The translations under genes were made by a program, and so were the position numbers. This document shows positions 10,448 to 22,160 of a stretch of 64,000 nt of DNA, one piece after another (the first letter of the stretch is position 1; each line of letters begins with the position of its first letter). The notes under the pieces are model-generated. The model was not told the origin of the DNA, searched no databases, and saw only the letters and a list, made by a program, of their open reading frames with translations. This stretch comes from Monosporascus cannonballus (Eukaryota > Ascomycota > Sordariomycetes > Xylariales), in the NCBI GenBank assembly GCA_004154925.1, contig QJNS01000285.1, positions 30,201 through 94,200 on the forward strand, written 5' to 3'.

Positions 10448-12414
10448 ATGGAGGTTGTCCCACAGGAGCGCGACTTGAAGTCCCTCGTCATCCACAATGC
10501 GAAACGGTCTAAGACGCTCTTCAGCCGTCTTCCCGGGGAGTCGGCTAGGAAGAAGTTGAGACTGGGCGCCGATCCGGTCGAGTCTCAGAGGGAGAAAGAA
10601 GCCCTCTCCATCCGATTCCATGCAGAATATCAACATGTCCGAGAACTGCCCCCTGCCCTGGCCCAGAAACAAGCAAGTGCCACGAGCGCACGGAAGAAAG
10701 GGAAGAAGCCCACTACAGGCGAACCACCCGCCGCGCCTGAGGATAAAGGGGCACAGAAGCTCATCGAGAGCATCCCGGACAAGCCAGACGCGGCGTCAGA
10801 GTCGGCCTCCACTGCTCTTGTCAAGTTGCATAAACCATCGGGAATGCCGCCTAGGCCAGACGGCGTGTCATCGCAAGCTCTAAGCGCCGCCCGCGCCCAG
10901 GCTACACACCAGGTGAAGCCCGAATGGCACCCTCCTTGGAAGCTCATGAGAGTTATATCCGGACATCTGGGCTGGGTAAGGAGTCTTGCAGTCGAGCCCG
11001 AGAATCAGTGGTTTGCGAGCGGAGCAGGTAAAGCCATTTCTCCAAGGGACGGGACGGGAAGTGTGTGAACGAGGGTACATAGTGCTAACTCCGTACGTCT
11101 TAGGTGATCGCACCATAAAGATCTGGGACCTCGCTACTGGGAATCTGCGGTTGACTCTGACCGGCCACATTTCCACGGTGCGAGGGCTCGCAGGTAAGTT
11201 TGCCGATGGGTCTGCTTCGATCTTTGCCTATGTGCCCGGCGCTTGCTAACCCAACGCTAATAGTTTCTCCTCGGCATCCATATCTATTCTCCTGTGAGCA
11301 CTCTCCATGGCCATTTGCTTGACCCCGTCACCCTAGTTCATACCCGCAAGCTCCCCGCTGGCTAGAAAGAGAGGTTATTGACATCATCTACCACAGGCGG
11401 CGAAGACAAGATGGTGAAATGCTGGGACCTTGAGACAAATAAGGTGAGTCCATGGCATTCCCAATCTTACCCCTCTATGCTCGTCGTTTTTGTTTAAAAT
11501 TCTTATGGGTATCGTGCCGCCTCCTCGCCGGCAAGATCTCTAGCCCCGGAATTTCAACGCCCCACAGGCCTCCTGGAGCCCATATATTATCTAAATTACT
11601 AACACGGGAATGTGCCATAAGGTTATACGACATTACCACGGTCATTTGAGTGGTAAGCAATCACCAACCATGACAGATTTCTATCTCTAAGCCCTTGTTC
11701 CCGACTTCAATGGGCAATTGCTAATGGACGGGTGGTACTAAAGGCGTATACACGTTGTCCTTGCATCCGACGCTAGATGTGCTTGTTACTGGTGGCAGAG
11801 ATGGCGTCGCTAGAGTATGGGATATGCGAACCCGCAGCAATGTTCACGTTTTGTCCGGCCACACGGGGACTGTCGCCGATGTCAAGTGCCAGGAAGCCGA
11901 TCCACAGGTCATAAGTGCGTCTCTCGACAAGACAGTACGGTTGTGGGATCTTGCCGCCGGGAAAACTATGGGCGTACTCACACACCACAAGAAGGGTGTA
12001 CGCGCCCTCGCGCTCCATCCTACCGAATTCACATTTGCTACCGGCAGTACTGGCAGCATCAAGCAGTGGAAATGTCCGGAGGGTGCCTTCATGGGGAACT
12101 TTGAGGGCCATAACGCAATCATCAACACGCTCGCTCTCAATCGAGACGTGTTGTTCTCTGGCGGGGACAACGGATCAATGAGCTTCTGGGACTGGAAATC
12201 TGGGCACAGATTCCAGTCCTTGGACTCGATCGCCCAGCCGGGATCCTTGGACGCCGAGGCCGGTATTATGAGCTCGACCTTTGATCGGACGGGGTTGCGT
12301 CTAATCGTAGGCGAGGCCGACAAGACCATAAAGATCTGGAAGCCGGACGAGAAGGCCACGCCCGAGACACACCCGCTTGAATGGAAGCCGAGTTTGGCGA
12401 GACGCAAGTACTGA
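10448..12414 (+). CDS. PRP46: Pre-mRNA splicing factor Prp46/PLRG1, WD40
   Basis: Core component of the Prp19/CDC5L-associated (NTC) complex of the activated spliceosome. Six exons: 10448-11027, 11104-11193, 11264-11293, 11397-11443, 11622-11652 and 11744-12414. The total is 1449 nt and 482 residues. The N-terminal 150 residues are charged and low in complexity, starting [21 protein letters not shown] signature segment, [20 protein letters not shown], leads into seven WD40 blades. Examples are [63 protein letters not shown], the GSIKQW blade and [11 protein letters not shown]. It ends [13 protein letters not shown]. Two middle exons are only 30 and 31 nt, and introns sit between blades. The ATG at 10448 is the only start that gives the usual N terminus. 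Confidence 0.93.
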
Positions 12415-12574
12415 GACAGATATGCTTATCGGCGAGTATCAAAAACCAGCTCGCACTGGGTTTTTCATCACTATGTGTCATCTAGAAGTCGAACAGTGGG
12501 CGTAATGTTTTGTAACGGCCTAGGCGTGATATATGGAAAATCCAGCATGGCTTCCATTTTGTATATATATGTAT

Positions 12575-14991
12575 TTAGAGTACCATACCTAACGACTTGA
12601 TTTCGGGGTCGTCACGGAACGCAAGCTTGATTTCCTCGTCACCAACAGCAAGCCTTATCTTACTAGGGCGCTCGGCCCGCAGACCTTCTAGGAACACGAT
12701 ACCGGCACCCGTCAGGTCGACAGCTGCGGCGCCAATGCCCGGTATTCTAGCAGGCTTCGCATCCCGTCTTCGTAGGACGTCCCCGTCCCCCTGTCGGCCC
12801 CGAGCCGTCTGGCCTCTAAGGAGGCCAACTCGACGCCTTCCCGCGTCAATGACCAACGCCCGGTTCATCTCTTCCATCATGTCGCCGTAAGTCGTGTCTG
12901 ACAGACCTGTCCTCTCATTTCGCACAAGCAGGGCTGTCAGGACCAACTTGGAGACGAACGGCAGAGCACGCAGGTACTGCTGCAGAGGACTCGTCGTGGC
13001 CTCGTTGATGGCCCGTTTCACCGTCGCTATAGTAACCTTGCCCTTCGAGATCTTGGCCCTGTCGGGCTCGTCCGTCCTCGCCCTTGCTCTCCTGCTGGGC
13101 GTTGCCGGGTCGGCATCTAAGCCTTTATTCTCGACCTCGGCCAACTCGACCGCCCGCCTGCAGATGTCTAGAGCTCGGCGCGCATCGCCGCTCACGGCGG
13201 CGACTTTGCGGCTGGCAAACTGGACGGCATCCGGCTCAACGATGTTGCCCGGGACGCCCTCGAGCCGTGACTGAATGATCTTCATGAGCTGTTCGTGGTT
13301 GTATCCTGGAAATGTGATCCGCGTAAGTCCAAGGCGACTACTGATCTTATTGCTGAGGGGCCTCTCGGGGAGGTCCATCGTGTTGGCCACCGCCAGCACG
13401 ATAAGCCGCGAGTGTCTCAGACCGGGCCAGTTGAAGAAGTTGTACATGACGCTCTGGTTCTTGGTTACGAGTTGATCAAGTTCGTCCATCAACACCACAC
13501 AGGGGACCCGGCGGGGACTCGGGTGGTTGAACTCCCGCTCGAGGAGGTCTAGCGCCTGACTCGGGCTCACCCTTTGGCCTTTGAGCGCCTCCCACAACAA
13601 TGAGTAAGATTGATGAGGGTCGGTAATTTTCATACCGTTGATCTCGACGAATATGAAGTCGTCCAACTCGTCAGATCGGACATCCTCGTCGAGTCGCGAC
13701 ACAACCTCCCTAACAGTGGCGGTCTTCCCAGTGCCCGGAGTCCCCGAGATATAGATGCAAGCACCTGACCCATCCGTAATGGCAGCCTCAAGATGCGCGT
13801 ACACTGAGGAGAACTCAGATTCCCTGCAAGGAAGACTGGGAGGTACCGACGCCACGTGCAACTGAGCTCTGGCCATTTGGAACGGGGACGACTGGTGGTG
13901 ACTGGGGTAGAGGGTCCGGGTCGCCAGTGGTGTGAACTCCAGAGCCCTCTTCATGACGACTCTAAGGTGCCGCTGGTCAGTATCTATCAGGCGTTGGACA
14001 AGCGGCTTTGGCCGAGGCGGAGACTGTGAACTTACCTACGGTTAGAAGGTGTGATAATGCGGGTGCTCTTCTGTTTCTTTCTCGGGGTGGCGGCTGCGTT
14101 TTGCGTGACACCATCCGAGAAGCTACCATCTTCGTCTGGTTCGTGGCGGTCCGCAATGTAAGCGGATTCCATGGCAGCGTCGTCGTCACGCTTGGGCCGC
14201 CGCCTCCTGGTTGATTGGGTCTCTTTTGTGAGGAAGTCTACCAATTCCGCAATGCCTTCTTCCGTTCCTCGATACACGTCTTCCCAGGTAAACTCGGGGG
14301 TGTAAGTGGTGGTTCTGGTATTGCAGCCCCTCCTACAGATAAAGGTCTTGTTGTATCCAGGGGAGCAGCGAGGGACCTTGCCAGTGGGATATTCTCGGGC
14401 GAACCTCTCAGGAGACATGACAGTCGCTTTTCCGTTGATGGAGGCCAGCGGGTTGGTATCGGAGGACGGTGTGATATACAGCTCGTTCTACATGGAAATG
14501 ATGGTCAGCCTGGACATGGGCCTACTGCGCGCTCTCTGGGACCCGGCCCAAGCAACAGCTCCAGGTGCAAGAAGAGATGAAAGACTGACCCAGAGATAGT
14601 CGGTTCTCTTCCGCTCACGATTGCGGATTTCCTTCTCGGTGGAGAACCACAGGAAACTAGCAGCCTTGTCACCGTCCTCGTCACTGGCGATAAAGTCGGT
14701 GATAATAGCCACCCATGCTTCATTGGAGCCCTCAGCATTCAGCAGCACACAGTCACCAATGCGGCACTGGAAATTCCCCATGCGTGCACCGACTATCTTG
14801 GGGGACGCGGCGTCCCTCTTTCTTTTCCTTCCACTTTCAAGTTGGGACCTTGCATCTGAGGACTGCGACCGGGGTCCGCTGGGGAATGCATACACCCATT
14901 CCCACGGATGGTCGTCAACGCCCAGTTCATCATCAGGGTCATCCCGGACGACGTCCTGGTTATATCTAGACGAATTCCTCCGAGGGGCCAT
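12575..14991 (-). CDS. ORC1: Origin recognition complex subunit 1
   Basis: AAA+ ATPase of the origin recognition complex that loads MCM helicase at replication origins. Three exons, 14590-14991, 14036-14487 and 12575-13961, give 2241 nt and 746 residues. The N terminus (MAPRRNSSRY) leads to a BAH domain at about 60-200, with GDCVLLNAEGSNEAWVA, SFLWFSTEKE and YLWNELYITPS; in this family BAH contacts nucleosomes. A basic linker follows (TRRRRPKRD, PRKKQK). The ATPase core has Walker A GTPGTGKT at residues 358-365 and Walker B VVLMDELDQL at about 441-450. Sensor residues lie in VLAVANTMDLPER, and SGDARRALDICRRA is the sensor-2 helix. A winged-helix region closes the protein. It is tail-to-tail with PRP46, 160 bp away. 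Confidence 0.93.
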
Positions 14992-16172
14992 TGTGAGCCA
15001 GATATGGACTGGATACCGATAGTAGGGCCGCCTCATACGGAGAGCGGAAGTGAGGAGAGATGATAAGTACCGAGAGTCGCAGATATCTCGGGATACTATG
15101 AGGCAACTATGTTCCTCCTTGAGCGGAAAAGGGACAAAGTCACCAAGCTAGAATTTGACTGACACGCAGCCTTGTACAACCGAGTACCGGACGTGAACAG
15201 ATGCACGTATGGGCGTTGCATGGAAAATGTGAGGTTGGCTGGCACCGGCGTGGTCATGTCAGGAGGCACATATATGTACTTTTATCAACTAGAATGTTGA
15301 CGCGCCGTAGGGCGGAGACCCGCTAACTCTATTTCACGAACTCACGTGACGCATATAGCAGCCATAGCGTCACTATGATGTTTAGGTAAGCAAGGGGGCG
15401 AGGGGCACAGGGGCTTTCCATGCCTCTGAGTGCAACACGTTCAAAGTATGCCATATATTGTTACTACGTCAAGTTTAACAATACCAGGTGGTCTATCGGT
15501 GGTGCTGATTCAAGGCGATGCACATTCTTAGGAGCAAGGCTTAGAGACATGACGGAATATGGAGTATGTAAGGTATCTGGAAGATAGCCGGCAACATTGT
15601 TTCACCCCCCTCCGATGTGACTACCAGCTTTGGTCGATATAATCTTGGAAGAGAAGCGCATACACACGCACCTACATACATATACTTACTACATAAGTAG
15701 GCGCCTAGGAGGCATACATCCCATATTAGGCATGTAAGTTTCACAGACGCGGCTATGTACATTTAGTGGTGGTGCTCATTCACGCCAGGGCGATATCGGC
15801 TCACTCATATATATGTATGCCAACTCAGCACGAAGACAGTGAGTTCCCTCCGTGCTCTAGTCGCCTTCTTTTCCCGTTTCCACAGCCCGCATGTTATAGG
15901 TACCTGACCCTTTAAACATATCCCTCAGGAATATATCACGTATAGGCAGGTACCTTGACCTAACGACCTCGTTGTAAGCACCCAAACCCACAAGCGCAGA
16001 CGAGGACTAGAATCCTCCGCAAAATTCCCTTTCTACTGCCAGCTCTGATATCCAGTCCTTCTTCTTGCTTGATGCCCGAGGCGTAGCAGACATCCCGCAC
16101 CTCTCCGTACCCGTGATTTGCAGCCCACCGGCATTGGAAACCTCGAGGGAACGAGAACATAAAGTCCATAAC
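14992..16172. promoter_or_regulatory. Divergent promoter region, ORC1 / uncharacterised gene
   Basis: A 1181 bp spacer with no recognisable coding exon. It has several ATATATGTA-like stretches (about 15270 and 15806) and GTAGGTACC-like motifs. Short reading frames here lack codon bias, homology cues and splice-consistent extension. Confidence 0.45.
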
Positions 16173-17999
16173 ATGGATGACTTTCTCGATCTGTAAGTTG
16201 ATCACTATCTGCCGAGCCAGCATTGAACCGGCTGTGTTGTGTTGCCAAGTTCATTGATACATAAACCTAGCCACGGCTCAACTCCAGGCCAGCCTGGAGC
16301 TGACGGGGGTCGATCTGCACACCAGCTTTCGTCAGCTGACCTTCTCTCCCATCGCTCCTCCCGTGAAGGGCTTGCTCTTGGGACCTATTCGGCCCTAGAG
16401 CCCGCCGCAGTTAACCCAACCTCGCCCGCCTCCGTAGCTGCCCCCCAGCCAAATAATCACCTGGCTCCGCTATCCTTTCCGGCAGATTGTATTCCACTGA
16501 GCTGGGCCCTGCAGAAACACAAGCGAGTCATGTCTACCCACGATTCCTCCCGGCGTCGCTCCGTCGTTGCCAATCTTGTAGTCACCGGTATTGAAGGCCC
16601 CTCGGTGGATATCCTGGAGGCCATCCACAAGGAACTCGCTCGCTCAGCAGAGGGTTCCACCATTGAGCTCCTAGGTAGCCCCCCCAACGCTTTCGTATGC
16701 ATAGAGACAGATAACGAGCGCAGTTCCTTGGCCCTCATCGAGAGGGCCCGGGACTTGACAGACGAGCTCCTCTCCGACAAGCCGGCGACCGCGTCCAATC
16801 TGTTTCAGGATCCTCTAGGTGTTCAGCCGAACGCACGTGTCATCCTCGATATCCAGGGTTCGGGTGCAAGACCCAGGCTGGACCGCCCCCTTGGCAGGCT
16901 CCAGAAATCGGATGAATCCGGCGCTTTTGTGATGGAGGTCGGCCGCGCCATGTATCAAGGTCTCAAGAAGGTAGCTCGGCAAGGCTCCGATCTCACTTTG
17001 AGAGTAAATTTCGGTCATTTCATTCTCCAGTCATACCCCCGGGGTCGCACATGCCTCGAGTATGAACGGTTTAGAGCCATGATGCATAGCCCTAGAGCTT
17101 CCGGACGACTAGTGACAGAGTGAATAAAGTAGCGAGCCCTTCAACCTTAAATCAGCACGCTAATGTTCGTCAGGGTGGCCAACACGGACCTGTCTAGAAA
17201 TATCTTTGCCATGATACAGCAGAGCGATGGCCCTCTCCTCCCAACGGACAACCAGACGCCCTCGGCCGCCGACGTTGTGCCAGAGCACATATTTGAGGCT
17301 CATTGGGAGCAAGGAAGGCTCCAGGCGGATATCGTAACGATGCATGATGCCCAAGAACCCACCAAGGGAAGTCCGGGGTACCAGATGAACAGAGTAAGAA
17401 CATTTCGGGTAAAGCCTGCCCTCTCCGAATTCAGTCTTACTGCTCTCAGCATTGGAAGGTAAGGGACGTGGAGATTGGGAACGAAATGGGCCATTGGCTG
17501 AACAGGTCGAAACAGGAAGTTCGACTGGAACATGGAGGCTTATAGAGACGAAGAGGTGGACAAGGCAATCACTGGTGCAGATCGATACTTCACGTCGGCT
17601 ACAATACGCATGCAATGTCGCGGATCTGAGGCTCACCCACACATCATATTAAACACCAAACACAAGCTCGCCAAGGTATTTAGAGATGTAACCACCAGAA
17701 GTGTCTACCGTTTCAGATGGAGGACGACCCCTTATATCGTCGAGATAGCCATCAACCGCCGCTGGGAATCCATATTGGCCATGAGACAGCCGCCGAAGGT
17801 TGACTTTGGCATCGCCATGTACGGCGAGAATTGGGACCGACGATCTCAGGGGGGCATTCAAGCGGCCGAGGACACATGGGGTGACGAATTGAATCTTTTA
17901 TTCGGCGATGAAGACGGCTCGGCGGAAGATGCGGAAGGGAGAGTTTGCCGGTTCGTAACGGTCGTCCGGGAAGTCCAGGGCATTTTAGAGAGAGCCTAA
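16173..17999 (+). CDS. Uncharacterised fungal protein, possibly DUF7905-like
   Basis: Four exons, 16173-16192, 16271-17119, 17174-17458 and 17516-17999, give 1638 nt and 545 residues. The start is a 20 nt first exon (MDDFLDL) with a perfect GTAAGT donor. N-terminal 90 residues: low-complexity Ser/Pro/Ala. A possible small alpha/beta domain at about 110-185 contains NLVVTGIEGPSVDILEAIHKEL, spacing reminiscent of KH-like RNA-binding folds but unproven. A larger conserved-looking region follows (GLKKVARQGSDLTLRVNFGH, then FRAMMHSPRASGRL), and a C-terminal domain carries KVFRDVTTRSVYRFRWRTTPYIVEI. From memory this resembles a widespread fungal family of unknown function. No enzyme motif, signal peptide or membrane segment is seen. 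Function unknown. Confidence 0.75.
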
Positions 18000-18318
18000 G
18001 GCTTCGCGGGACACTGTGAACCAACTAGGCAAGCTATGTCTGCTAGAACAGGCGTCATGCATGACGATGCCGGAGGAATACTTGGCCGGATGGGAAATCG
18101 CTGTGGGCGAAGCGCAGGGTTGTTTATAGACGAGAACGCTGCGGAAGGATAAGCATTGGATTACGAGCAATCTGCAGCTGCGAATATTGCGCATCTGATT
18201 CGGTCGGTCGTACCCACCTACGCGTGATCCGAGACTCCAGAGATGACCCAACGCCGATTCGAAACCAGAGACGGGGACCTCGACATCCCGAGGAACGTCC
18301 CTGCGGCAGCTTCGCAAT
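18000..18318. other. Tail-to-tail intergenic spacer
   Basis: Shared 3' region between the uncharacterised gene and prefoldin subunit 5. Nothing coding was recognised. Confidence 0.5.
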
Positions 18319-19110
18319 CTAGGGAGAGGGTGCTTGCGGTTGGGGGGCGGCCAACTTTTGCCTCAGGACTGGGTAGCGTGTTAGTACCTGACCTGATGGT
18401 GTGGATATAATCAGAGACTTCTTACTTTCTTCAACGACGCGAAGGTTGTTGGACTTTGCTTGAACAATAGCCTCGAGCTCCTTGATACTTCCTCCAACCT
18501 CTCCAACCTTATTCTCGTAGAATTCAGCCGCCGACTTGATGTCCTATGTAGCTCGTGTCAGCGTATATCTGTAAGCGCGGTGCCAGGTTATGCGTTTCGC
18601 CTGCGCTCAAGATCTGGTTCAACAGCGCTACCTTTTCAACATAAAAGCCGGTACCAACATCGACGACAACATGAGAAGCGCTCGTGAGGTTTCCCCGGAC
18701 GTAGAGGGAGTTGGTAAGCGGGACCAGGATAGACTTGTTCTCTAAATAATCCCACGACTGTCAGAAACCGGGACAAATATGGGCAGGGGGAACGAGGATA
18801 ATAAGGATTGGCTACCACCAAGATGGCAACGGAAGACGCACCTTGTAGAGCGGATGGCCCGCTGGCCTGCACACAACGCAGGCATTCTCGGAACTTGGAC
18901 TGCGCGGCGTGTAGTTGCGTGAAGGAGGAGGTGAGATGCTCGAGTTCTTCGTCAAGCTGTTTCTTGACCTGGGTAAGCTGCTGGGCACTTAAGCTCTCGA
19001 GACTGACTGTCCGATAGCCATGGTCAGCTGAATTATAACGCATAGTAATAAGTCCAGTGAGTGGGGACGGTGACCGACCACTTACTAGCCTCGTTATTCC
19101 CACTCGCCAT
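18319..19110 (-). CDS. GIM5: Prefoldin subunit 5 (alpha-type)
   Basis: Subunit of the hexameric cytosolic chaperone that passes unfolded actin and tubulin to the CCT chaperonin. Five exons, 19086-19110, 18842-19006, 18632-18741, 18426-18543 and 18319-18368, give 468 nt and 155 residues, the usual family size. The N-terminal helix has [20 protein letters not shown] and [18 protein letters not shown]. The beta-hairpin core reads [15 protein letters not shown] and [14 protein letters not shown], both diagnostic of alpha prefoldins. The C-terminal helix runs from [17 protein letters not shown] to VVEEILRQKL, with a Pro/Gln-rich tail. The 25 nt first exon ends in phase 1. All introns are GT-AG, 57-100 bp. 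Confidence 0.93.
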
Positions 19111-19679
19111 GGTGGCAGGGGCAGTTACGGTACTGGCTGAAAAACACACGCGAGCACACTGGACATGAAGTGAAGTAAAGGTATAATATGTGCGGGTGAG
19201 GGGGGCGGACGCGGTTCTGTACGGCCAAGCCTGTCACTTATTGATACTAAGTATGATGATAAACTACCAGTTAGGTATTCGCGCTTATATGTACGTGTGG
19301 TTTTTTATTTCGGCCTGACACTACGTAGCGTAACCAGACGGCGCCCGCAAAGGTGGCCCCGCCCTACTCAACAGGCAGAACCCTTGTTTGGGAGCGGTTC
19401 TGATTGTTACGGAACATTTGTCGTATCCAAGGAAATAAATATTATGAAACCCCATTATAGTTAGGTTTGTGCACATATTGAATGTCATAATTAACCTTCT
19501 AGGAGGTAGGTAGTCTCTGGCATATCCATCGTTATCATATCATTTTACCATTATTGATGCACTTACGTACACATGCGCACACATACATCAAAAAGGAAGA
19601 GCAGAGAGAGAGAGAGAGAGGCAAGGCATGCGAATTCAGTAGGCCAATGTCATGGTTTGGGTATCATGGAAACAAAGAC
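19111..19679. other. Intergenic region, prefoldin 5 / coiled-coil gene
   Basis: 569 bp between two minus-strand genes, so it holds the prefoldin promoter and the 3' region of the coiled-coil gene. A GA-dinucleotide run lies at about 19604-19620 with an ACACAT-rich stretch just before it. About 19430-19560 is locally AT-rich. No coding exon was recognised. Confidence 0.5.
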
Positions 19680-21707
19680 TCATTGCTCCTTGGCAGCCTC
19701 AGCCTCGGTGCTAGCCTCCTTCGCCTCGGCTGCGGGCGGCGCCTGCGATCCTTGCTCTTTCAGCTGCTTGAGTTCACGCTCCAGTGCTTCCACCTTCTCC
19801 TCCCCCGCTTTCTTCTCGCCCTCGAGGCGCTCCACGGTGCCCTCGGTCTCGCGGAGCTTAGTATTCAGCGCCGAGCTCTCACTCTGGCTCTGCTCTTTCT
19901 CCGACTCGAGGTCCGCTGCCCTAGACTCCAGGTCCTTCTTCGCCTGTCATCCTGCTAGTCAGCATTGTCTCGCGCGTAGGGGAGTTGTCGCCCGGCTTAC
20001 CTGTTCAGCTGCTCTTAGGTCTTCCTCGGCCTTAGTGAGCTTGCTCTGCGCCTCTCGCGCCTGGCTACGAAGATCCGAGATCTCGGCCGCCTGCCCATCA
20101 TACTGTCCCTGCAACTTCGCGCGTTCGTCGAGGGCGGACTTGATTTGGTCCTGAAGGGCTGAGGCCTCAGACTTGCCCTTCTCCAGCTCGGCCTCGTGCA
20201 GCTTTTCGAGTGCCTTCTTCTGCTCCACAGCCTCAGCGGCGTCCTTCTTGACAGCTTCCAGGTCCTTGGCAAGGGTCATGTGAGCCTCCTCCAGGGCTCT
20301 GTGTCTTGCTTCCCACTCGGCTGCGTCCTTCTTTGCCGAGACGACACCTTCTTCCGAATCTCTTTTAAGCTTGTCGTGTTCCTCTTGCAGCTCGGCAATT
20401 TTCTGCTGGGCTTCGTCAAGCTCCTGTTTTGCCGATGAGGCGCCCTCTTCCGAATCCTTCTTGAGTTTGTCGTGCGCCTCTTCCAGTTCGGCCAGCTTCT
20501 TCTGAGTCTCGTCAAGGGTTTGTTGGGCCGACAGAGAGCTTTCCTCCGAGCCCTCCTTGAGCCTATCATACGCCTCTTGCAATTCGGCGAGCTTCTGCAG
20601 GGTCTCATCCAGGGTCTGCTTGGCTGACAAGGAGCCCTCTTCCGAATCTTTCTTCAATTGATCAAGGGCCTGTCGCAAACCGGCCAGCTCTTCATGTGCT
20701 GAAGAAAGCGCATCGTCAGAATCCTTCTTGAGCTGGTCGTATGTCTGCTGCAGCTCGCCGAGCTTCGCTTGAGCCACGGCTAGGTCGTTCTTGACCACGG
20801 AAAGCTGTCCAGTGGAGTCATCGCTCAGTTCATCATATACTTGTTGTAATTCCTCAAGCTTTTGTCGGGACTCTGCTAGTTCCTTCTTCGCGGTCGATAG
20901 CTCGTCACTCGAGTCCTTCTGTAGCTTCTCGTATGCTTCTTGAAGATGACTGTGCTTCTGCTCAGAGTCTGATAGGCCCTGTTTTAATGAGGATATCTCT
21001 TGGTCGGATTCACTTCTGAGCTTCTCGTGTGCTTGCTGTAATGCTTGATGCTCATCCCGCGACTTGGCCAGAGCATTCTTCTCATCTTCCAGTGCTTTCG
21101 CCACAGACTCGAGTTCGTTTTTGAGTTTGGCCTGCTCAGCCTCGAGCGTCCCGCGCTGCTGCTCTGCTTCTTCAAGCTGTTTTCGAACTGAAGACAGCTC
21201 GTCTTTCAACGTGTCCTCCAGCGAAGACCGCTGCTGCACAGCATCACCTACTTCCCTCCTGGCAGTCGCGAGCTCTTCCGCAAGCGTTGTCTTCTCGTCC
21301 TGTACCTCCTTGTACTTGGCTTCCAGCTGTGTTAGCTGACCTCTGGCAGCCGCAAGTTCTTGGGAAGTCTTTGCGGCAGCCTCTTCAAGAGTACCACGCT
21401 GCTCCTCCAACTTGTCCTTGCTTTGCTCTAGTTCCGACTCGAGCTTCGTGATCCGTTCTTCATTCTCCTCCTGCGATGAGGTCCATTTGGTCTCAAGCTC
21501 CTCAACCTTCTTCTGCAGGGCTTCCGCTTCCTCGGATACCTCGGTAAGCTTCGCTTTGCTGTCGGCCAACTCCTTTTCTTTGGCTTCCAGGTCCTTCTCC
21601 AGATTCTCAATGCTTTCTTCCCTTTCCGCGATCTTTTTCTCTATCGCTTCCCTCTCCTGCTTGGGAATCGCCTCAGAGGAATAGAAAGTGGAGAGGACGT
21701 TACCCAT
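19680..21707 (-). CDS. Coiled-coil protein with possible N-myristoylation signal
   Basis: Two exons, 20001-21707 and 19680-19943, are joined by a 57 bp intron (GTAAGC...GACAG) and give 656 residues. Almost the whole chain is acidic/basic heptad coiled coil from about residue 18, very rich in Glu, Lys, Gln, Leu and Ala. The end is an Ala/Glu-rich tail (PPAAEAKEASTEAEAAKEQ). The chosen start gives MGNVLSTFYSSE, which fits the Met-Gly-x-x-x-Ser/Thr pattern for N-myristoylation. An upstream in-frame ATG at 21755 would hide that signal. Residues about 260-475 form tandem repeats of 32 residues. No named domain was recognised. Resemblance to myosin-tail or USO1-like proteins is probably composition only. 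It may be a membrane-attached scaffold; that is inference. Confidence 0.78.
20280..20930 (-). repeat. Tandem 96 bp coding repeats, about seven units
   Basis: Units of 32 residues have the pattern D-x-L-K-K-D-S-E-E-G-x-x-S-A-K-Q, then LDE, then KLAELQEAY. The middle three or four are most alike, the outer ones diverged, and one unit is shortened to 23 residues. The period corresponds to a little over four heptads plus a four-residue skip, which should perturb the coil regularly. Confidence 0.8.
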
Positions 21708-22160
21708 GTCGGCTGCGGGGGGGAGGGGGGGATTGGCAAGTAAAAAGTCGATCAATTAGGATTAGACGTTCCCTGGGGTCTACTTCTCGGGTAGGATTGA
21801 AGAAACCTCGCAGCGGAGTGGGCTTCACAGTCAATGAAGCAAGAAGAGTGAAAAGACACCGAGGGGTATTAGTGACCGGTGAACGGAAAGCGGGAAGAAG
21901 GCGAGAGACGGTCAAGTTTTTTTTCCCTACTCAATTGGGAGAGGGGTGGAGGAGGGGTGAGATGGTACCAAGGAAAAGGGTCCATGCGGCGGTCAAAGCT
22001 AACCACATGAAATGGTCACCGAGGCGATTAAACAAACAGGTGGGGCTGACAGCCGGGAAAGAACATTCATTACCTTACATTAGATTACCTCAGCTAGCTC
22101 AGACCTCTGCTGGCTCGTTTCTATTTTTGATGTACTTTTATGTATTACGCCAAGACGCCA
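21708..22160. promoter_or_regulatory. Upstream region of the coiled-coil gene and island edge
   Basis: Balanced-composition sequence with a G-rich tract next to the start codon (about 21717-21731) and purine-rich stretches at 21890-21965. Composition switches to AT-rich at about 22,130-22,200, marking the right edge of the gene island. No separate gene is supported. Confidence 0.5.

Noticed and set aside
12597..13552. Several plus-strand frames over ORC1 exon 3
   Set aside because: Shadows of the GC-rich ORC1 coding strand. ORC1 motifs are unambiguous on the minus strand.
15541..16254. Minus-strand frames in the ORC1/uncharacterised-gene spacer
   Set aside because: Short, not extendable with splice sites, no conserved motif; the region is better read as a divergent promoter.
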